Source: Neoroseomonas oryzicola (lineage in GTDB: Bacteria > Pseudomonadota > Alphaproteobacteria > Acetobacterales > Acetobacteraceae). From it: a stretch of DNA of 44,194 nucleotides. Below, piece after piece: positions 40,744 through 44,194 of this stretch. The DNA is taken from positions 89,988 to 134,181 of the forward strand of contig NZ_JAAVUP010000009.1 in the NCBI RefSeq assembly GCF_012163135.1. The letters run 5' to 3'. Positions within the stretch are counted from its first letter, which is position 1. The number at the start of each line of letters is the position of its first letter. The notes below the pieces were generated by a model that searched no databases, was not told the DNA's origin, and saw only the letters and a list, made by a program, of their open reading frames with translations. The position numbers were made by a program, and so were the translations under genes.

Positions 40744-41436
40744 CTACCGCAGACCTTCCTGCTGCATCGTCCGGTCGATCGTGCCGATGGGCAGCACGAT
40801 GACCGAGCGGTGCGGCACCCGGCTGCCAGGCGCGACCGAGGCCGGGAGCGAGGTGTCGAACAGGCCGGTCTGCAGGATGCCGGCCGCGATGCCGACCAGG
40901 TTGCCGCCGGTGTCGACGACCGGGGCGCCGGAGAAACCGCGCGCGGCGGGCAGGTCGGCGATGACGACGTCCTCCAGCCGGGCAATGCCCTCGACCGGGG
41001 CGGCCACAGGAAGGACGGGGCCGGCGCCCTCGAAGACGCTGCCACCGTTTGCGGCCGCCATGAAGAGCCGTTGGTTGGCGCCCGGCTGCGCGGAGGGCCG
41101 CGGCGATTCGAGGCGCGGATCCTGGACCTGGAGGATCGCGAAGTTCTGCCGGACCGCGAGCTGCATGGTCCGGACCGGCAGGATCGTGCCGTCGCGGCGG
41201 ACGCGCAGGCGCTGGCCGACCCAGTCCTCGACCGCGGTCGCGGTGGTGAGGAGCCGGCCGGGCCCGAAGGCGGTTGCCGAGCCGATGGCGGACCCGTTCT
41301 CGGACTCGACGATCCAGAGAAGGTCCTTCGCGCGTTGGACGGCGGCGAGGTCCTGCGGTCCGCGGGGTTCGTCGGGGACGGCCGCGCAGGACGGCAGCAG
41401 GGTTGCCGCCAGGAGCAGGCAGGCTCTGCGCATCAT
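40744..41436 (-). CDS. Trypsin-like lipoprotein lacking catalytic His and Asp (pseudo-protease)
   Basis: A 230-residue protein with a lipoprotein signal (RRACLLLAATLLPSC, Cys17 as lipidation site) and a chymotrypsin/DegP-type fold: GSATAFGPGRLLTTATAV (53-69) aligns with the GSG...LTNAHVV box but has Thr67 for the catalytic His, RQNFAILQV (97-104) has Asn98 where DxAxLxV carries the catalytic Asp, and GFSGAPVVD (167-175) keeps Ser169. Two of three triad residues are lost, so catalysis is unlikely. The ATG at 41436 has AGAGGA upstream; a longer start 11 codons earlier is possible. No PDZ domain is present. Possible role: peptide or cell-envelope binding, by analogy with other pseudo-proteases. 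It is convergent with the patatin gene. Confidence 0.75.
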   Translation of the reverse strand: MMRRACLLLAATLLPSCAAVPDEPRGPQDLAAVQRAKDLLWIVESENGSAIGSATAFGPGRLLTTATAVEDWVGQRLRVRRDGTILPVRTMQLAVRQNFAILQVQDPRLESPRPSAQPGANQRLFMAAANGGSVFEGAGPVLPVAAPVEGIARLEDVVIADLPAARGFSGAPVVDTGGNLVGIAAGILQTGLFDTSLPASVAPGSRVPHRSVIVLPIGTIDRTMQQEGLR

Positions 41437-41769
41437 GTCTGCTGAATCCTCTTGGAACACCGCCGGCAAGCGATCTTTCTGGTTGATGTCGACAAATCGA
41501 CATTAACCAGACCGGGCGAAAAGCGCGTTCACAAGATCGGTAGATTCTACATGAAGAAGGATCGTTATTTCATCGTTAATGCAGCGCGTCTTTATCCAGG
41601 CGCCCCGGGCATCCGACCGAAAAACTGCGTATTTGTGAGTATTATGTGACCGGGCTTGGGTCGTGGCGGAATCGGCCGGGAACCCCGCGAAGCAAGGCGA
41701 GGTCCAGAGGAGTTGATATGTGGGGGCGTGTTCGCCCGACCAGATGCCTGGACCTGGCCGGACGCCGAC
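41437..41769. other. AT-rich intergenic island with large palindrome
   Basis: A 333-nt stretch between the pseudo-protease and rnd with no convincing gene. Its central part (about 41480-41660) is strikingly poorer in GC than the rest of the window and includes the 28-bp palindrome at 41481-41508. A 65-codon plus-strand frame (41452-41649), with an internal ATG at 41551 giving MKKDRYFIVNAARLYPG, is open but has no Shine-Dalgarno and overlaps the palindrome, so it is not called as a gene. It could hold a promoter, a small RNA or a foreign remnant. Confidence 0.5.
41481..41508. promoter_or_regulatory. 28-bp palindrome upstream of the pseudo-protease gene
   Basis: GGTTGATGTCGA and TCGACATTAACC are separated by CAAA; arms match at 11 of 12 positions, the exception being a G/T that would form a wobble pair in RNA. 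It is 45 nt upstream of the pseudo-protease start on the minus strand. Size and symmetry suit a repressor operator or a stable RNA hairpin. Confidence 0.55.
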
Positions 41770-42960
41770 CTATCCGGCCGGGATCAGCTTGACCCGCTTG
41801 CCGTCCACGCCAAGCGCCAGCCGGCCCGCCTTCAGCGCCAGCGCAGCCTCGCCGAAGACCTCGCGGCGCCAGCCATGCATCGCGGCGACCTCGGCGCCGT
41901 CGCCGGCGGCGAGGCGGTCGAGGTCGTCGCTGCTCGCGAGCAGGCGCGGCGCCACGTGGTGCTCCTCGCTCTTGGCAGCCAGCAGCACCTTCAGCAGCGC
42001 GACCAGCGCCGGGGAGGCCGGCGGGCCGGGGCGGTCCTTGGGTGCCTCAGGCAGGGCCTCGTCCGGCAATTCCTTGCCGGCCTTCACCGCGGCGAGCAGC
42101 CCGGCGCCCGAGCGGCCCTTGGCGAAGCCTTCCGAGATGCCGCGGGCGCGGGCGAGGTCGGCCACTGTCTCCGGCGTCGTCGCCGCGATCTCGAGCAGCG
42201 TCTCGTCCTTCACCAGGCGCTGGCGGGGGATGTTGATGCGCTGCGCCTCGCGTTCGCGCCAGGCGGCGATGCATTTCAGCACGCCGAGGAAGCGGCGGTT
42301 GCCGGTGCGCGGGCGCAGCCTTTCCCAGGCCTGGTCCGGGTCGAGGCGATAGGTCGCGGGTTCGGCGAGCGCGCCCATCTCCTCCGCCACCCAGGCGAGC
42401 CGCCCCTCGCGCCGCAGCTTGGCGTCGAGCGCGGTGTAGATCTTGCGCAGATGCGTCACGTCCGCGGCGGCATAGGCGAGCTGCGCGGCCGAGAGCGGGC
42501 GGGCCGACCAGTCGGAGAAACGGTGCGCCTTGTCGATCTGCGCCCCGGCGAGCGACCGGCACAGCGCGTCGTAGGAGACCTGGTCGCCATAGCCGGCGAC
42601 CATGGCCGCGACCTGGGTGTCAAACAGGGGCGTCGGCACGGCGCCGAACTTCAGCAGGAAGATTTCGACGTCCTGCCGGGCGGCATGGAAGACCTTGGTC
42701 ACCGCCGGGTCGGCCAGCAGTTCCCCGAGCGGGGCCAGGTCGAGGCCGGGGGCTAGGGTGTCGACCTCCGCCACCTCGGTCTCGCCGGCGAGCTGCACCA
42801 GGCAGAGCTCGGGCCAATAGGTCCGTTCCCGCATGAACTCGGTGTCGACCGTGACGAAGGCCTCGGTCCTGAGCCGCGCACAAAGGGCGGCCAGGGCGTC
42901 GGTCTCGGTGATCAGGACGGGGGTGGACTCGGCGGCGGCGGCAGGCGGGCGGCGACTCAT
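41770..42960 (-). CDS. rnd: Ribonuclease D
   Basis: A 396-residue 3'-5' exoribonuclease of the DEDDy class acting on tRNA and structured RNA 3' ends. The catalytic residues are Asp39 and Glu41 (VDTEFMRER), Asp97 (HAARQDVEIF) and Tyr163 and Asp167 (YAAADVTHL). An HRDC domain follows (about 205-290), with WREREAQRINIPRQRLVKDE. The start at 42960 (MSRRPPAAAAEST) gives a short disordered N-terminus; 14 upstream codons are also open. Size and domain order match RNase D. Confidence 0.95.
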   Translation of the reverse strand: MSRRPPAAAAESTPVLITETDALAALCARLRTEAFVTVDTEFMRERTYWPELCLVQLAGETEVAEVDTLAPGLDLAPLGELLADPAVTKVFHAARQDVEIFLLKFGAVPTPLFDTQVAAMVAGYGDQVSYDALCRSLAGAQIDKAHRFSDWSARPLSAAQLAYAAADVTHLRKIYTALDAKLRREGRLAWVAEEMGALAEPATYRLDPDQAWERLRPRTGNRRFLGVLKCIAAWREREAQRINIPRQRLVKDETLLEIAATTPETVADLARARGISEGFAKGRSGAGLLAAVKAGKELPDEALPEAPKDRPGPPASPALVALLKVLLAAKSEEHHVAPRLLASSDDLDRLAAGDGAEVAAMHGWRREVFGEAALALKAGRLALGVDGKRVKLIPAG

Positions 42961-43073
42961 CGAGGCCGCTTCTAGACCCCGGGGCGTGGGAGGAAAAGGC
43001 AATCCGGGCGCCCCGGGTGGCCGAAATGCGATGGCGGGCGCATCCTGCCGCGGGTTTCAGGAGAGGATGACCG

Positions 43074-44024
43074 ATGCAGATGCGCGCGCTCGGCCGGTCG
43101 GGGCTGTCGGTCCCGCGGGTGGTCTTCGGGGGCAATGTCTTCGGCTGGACGGCCGACAAGGCGATGTCCTTCCGCCTGCTGGATGCCTGCGTGGAGCGCG
43201 GGCTGATCGCGATCGACACGGCGGATGTCTATTCGGCCTGGGTGTCAGGACATTCCGGTGGAGAATCGGAAACGCTCATCGGCGAATGGCTGCAGGCCCG
43301 GCCCGGCGTGCGGGACAAGGTGCTGATCCTGACCAAGTGCGGGATGGAGATGCCGGGGAAGGGGAAGGGCCTTTCGCCCGCCTGGATCGCGACCGCCTGC
43401 GAGGCGTCGCTCAGGCGGCTCGGGATCGGGACCATCGACCTGTACCAGGCGCACAAGGACGACGAGGCGACGCCGCTGGCGGATACGCTGGGCGCCTTCC
43501 AGACGCTGATCCAGGCGGGGAAGGTGCGGGCGATCGGGTCGTCCAACTACAGCGCGGCACGGCTGAAGGCGGCGCTCGACCTGTCCGCCGCCCAGGGACT
43601 GCCGCGGTTCGAGAGCCACCAGCCCGTCTACAACCTGATGGACCGGGGGATCGAGGCGGACCTGCTACCGCTCTGCAAGGCTGAGGAGGTCGGGATCATC
43701 ACCTATTCCTCGCTCGCCTCGGGGTTCCTGTCGGGGAAGTACCGGACGGCGGCCGATCTCGGGAAATCGGTGCGCGGCGAGCGAAGTGTCGCCAAGCACA
43801 TGACCGAGAAGGGGATGCGCGTCCTCGCCGCGGTCGATGCGGTGGCGAAGCGGCACGGGGTGGGGCCGGCGGCCGTGGCGCTGGCCTGGCAACTGGGCCG
43901 GCCCGGGATCACGGCGCCGATCGCCAGCGCGACCAGCCCGGAACAGCTGGCGGAACTGGCCAAGGCAGCGGAGATCACGCTCAGCGCGGGCGATATGGCC
44001 GAACTGGACGCGGCGAGCGCGTAG
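43074..44024 (+). CDS. Aldo/keto reductase
   Basis: A 316-residue (beta/alpha)8 NADPH-dependent aldo/keto reductase. The catalytic tetrad is Asp48 and Tyr53 (IDTADVYSAW), Lys88 (LILTKCG) and His127 (YQAHKDD). The cofactor-binding C-terminal part includes SSNYSAARL and LGRPGITAPIASATS. AGGAGAGG (43060-43067) supports the start; an in-frame ATG at residue 3 is possible. It is divergent from rnd by 113 nt. Substrate is unknown. Confidence 0.94.
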   Translation: MQMRALGRSGLSVPRVVFGGNVFGWTADKAMSFRLLDACVERGLIAIDTADVYSAWVSGHSGGESETLIGEWLQARPGVRDKVLILTKCGMEMPGKGKGLSPAWIATACEASLRRLGIGTIDLYQAHKDDEATPLADTLGAFQTLIQAGKVRAIGSSNYSAARLKAALDLSAAQGLPRFESHQPVYNLMDRGIEADLLPLCKAEEVGIITYSSLASGFLSGKYRTAADLGKSVRGERSVAKHMTEKGMRVLAAVDAVAKRHGVGPAAVALAWQLGRPGITAPIASATSPEQLAELAKAAEITLSAGDMAELDAASA

Positions 44025-44077
44025 GGCGGGCCTGGGGAGGGCGCTGCCCATCCCAGATCCCGTCCAGGTCCCGGTGT

Positions 44078-44099
44078 CCAGAGGCCTTTCGGCCTCTGG
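44078..44099 (+). terminator. Hairpin after the aldo/keto reductase
   Basis: Perfect 9-bp stem CCAGAGGCC / GGCCTCTGG with a TTTC loop, 53 nt after the stop and just before the G/C run. I recall CCAGAGG...CCTCTGG hairpins as frequent intergenic elements in Roseomonas-like genomes, but cannot check this here. No T tract follows. Confidence 0.5.
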
Positions 44100-44194
44100 C
44101 GGGGGGGGGGCCGGGGGGGGGGGGGGGCCCCCCCCCCCCCCCCCCGGCCCCCCCTCCGAACAGCGCCCCCGCCCCGCCCCCCCCCCGCGGCTCC
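44100..44194. other. Low-complexity G/C run at window end
   Basis: Long runs of G then C without coding pattern, as at the other end of the window. Probably assembly-edge artefact. Confidence 0.7.

Noticed and set aside
41452..41649. 65-codon plus-strand frame in the AT-rich island
   Set aside because: No Shine-Dalgarno, no recognisable protein features, and its 5' part runs through the palindrome. An internal ATG at 41551 is slightly better but still unsupported, so it is mentioned only within the island entry.
1..44194. CRISPR arrays, tRNA or rRNA genes, prophage, toxin-antitoxin or defence systems
   Set aside because: No regularly spaced repeats, no recognised tRNA- or rRNA-like sequence and no phage or defence protein signatures were seen on either strand.

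Overview
This is a roughly 44 kb chromosomal segment of a very GC-rich alphaproteobacterium. Gene content and order point to the Rhodospirillales/Acetobacteraceae, and to a Roseomonas-like organism in particular: etfB-etfA-hbd next to a HIG1-type mini membrane protein, petABC beside hemF, rpsF-rpsR-DUF2232-rplI near a divergent fabD, an orphan TctC/Bug receptor, DUF4169 with RidA, and an IS5/IS427-type insertion sequence. The family-level placement is inference from these features; no rRNA or tRNA gene is present. Both ends of the window are runs of G and C that look like contig-edge artefacts.

Layout. 0.1-3 kb: acyl-CoA/electron-transfer operon (HIG1-like protein, etfB, etfA, 3-hydroxybutyryl-CoA dehydrogenase). 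3-9.7 kb: MFS transporter, large MscS channel, M81/MlrC peptidase and an unknown membrane protein. 9.7-13.4 kb: a Tat-exported two-subunit molybdenum hydroxylase (IorA/IorB type) and hemF. 13.4-16.2 kb: the cytochrome bc1 operon petABC with a good promoter and a strong terminator. 16.3-24.3 kb: metabolic genes (acetyl-CoA hydrolase/CoA-transferase family, RidA, DUF4169, dienelactone hydrolase, PfkB kinase, RluA-type pseudouridine synthase, LysR regulator with a divergent AhpD/CMD gene, PNPOx-like protein), then fabG and a conserved-looking unknown gene. 24.4-29.9 kb: fabD, a methyltransferase, an orphan tricarboxylate-type receptor, and the rpsF-rpsR-DUF2232-rplI operon. 30-34.5 kb: cfa, an AEC transporter, gmk-yicC and an SDR. 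34.5-35.3 kb: a complete IS whose transposase is split by a -1 frameshift at a G7 run. 35.4-44 kb: acyltransferase-3 protein, EamA exporter, nitroreductase overlapping dihydroorotase, patatin-like lipase, a lipoprotein pseudo-protease, an AT-rich non-coding island, RNase D and an aldo/keto reductase.

The genes are mostly housekeeping or core metabolism: fatty acid synthesis (fabD, fabG) and membrane lipid modification (cfa), respiration (petABC, etfAB), nucleotide metabolism (pyrC-like, gmk), translation (rpsF, rpsR, rplI, pseudouridine synthase) and RNA decay (rnd, yicC). I found no defence island, CRISPR array, prophage or biosynthetic cluster.

The most interesting signals lie between genes. 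(1) A dispersed hairpin repeat occurs five times, with a G-rich stem and a conserved C-rich tail ending near CCTTCCTTG; one copy supplies the C-terminus and stop codon of a gene. (2) A near-identical palindrome, TGCTGCAATGC[A/G]GCA, stands before both the patatin gene and cfa, resembles the CTGC-N3-GCAG site of the PHB regulator PhaR, and in the patatin case contains the start codon. (3) An AT-rich island with a 28-bp palindrome precedes a trypsin-fold lipoprotein that has lost its catalytic His and Asp.
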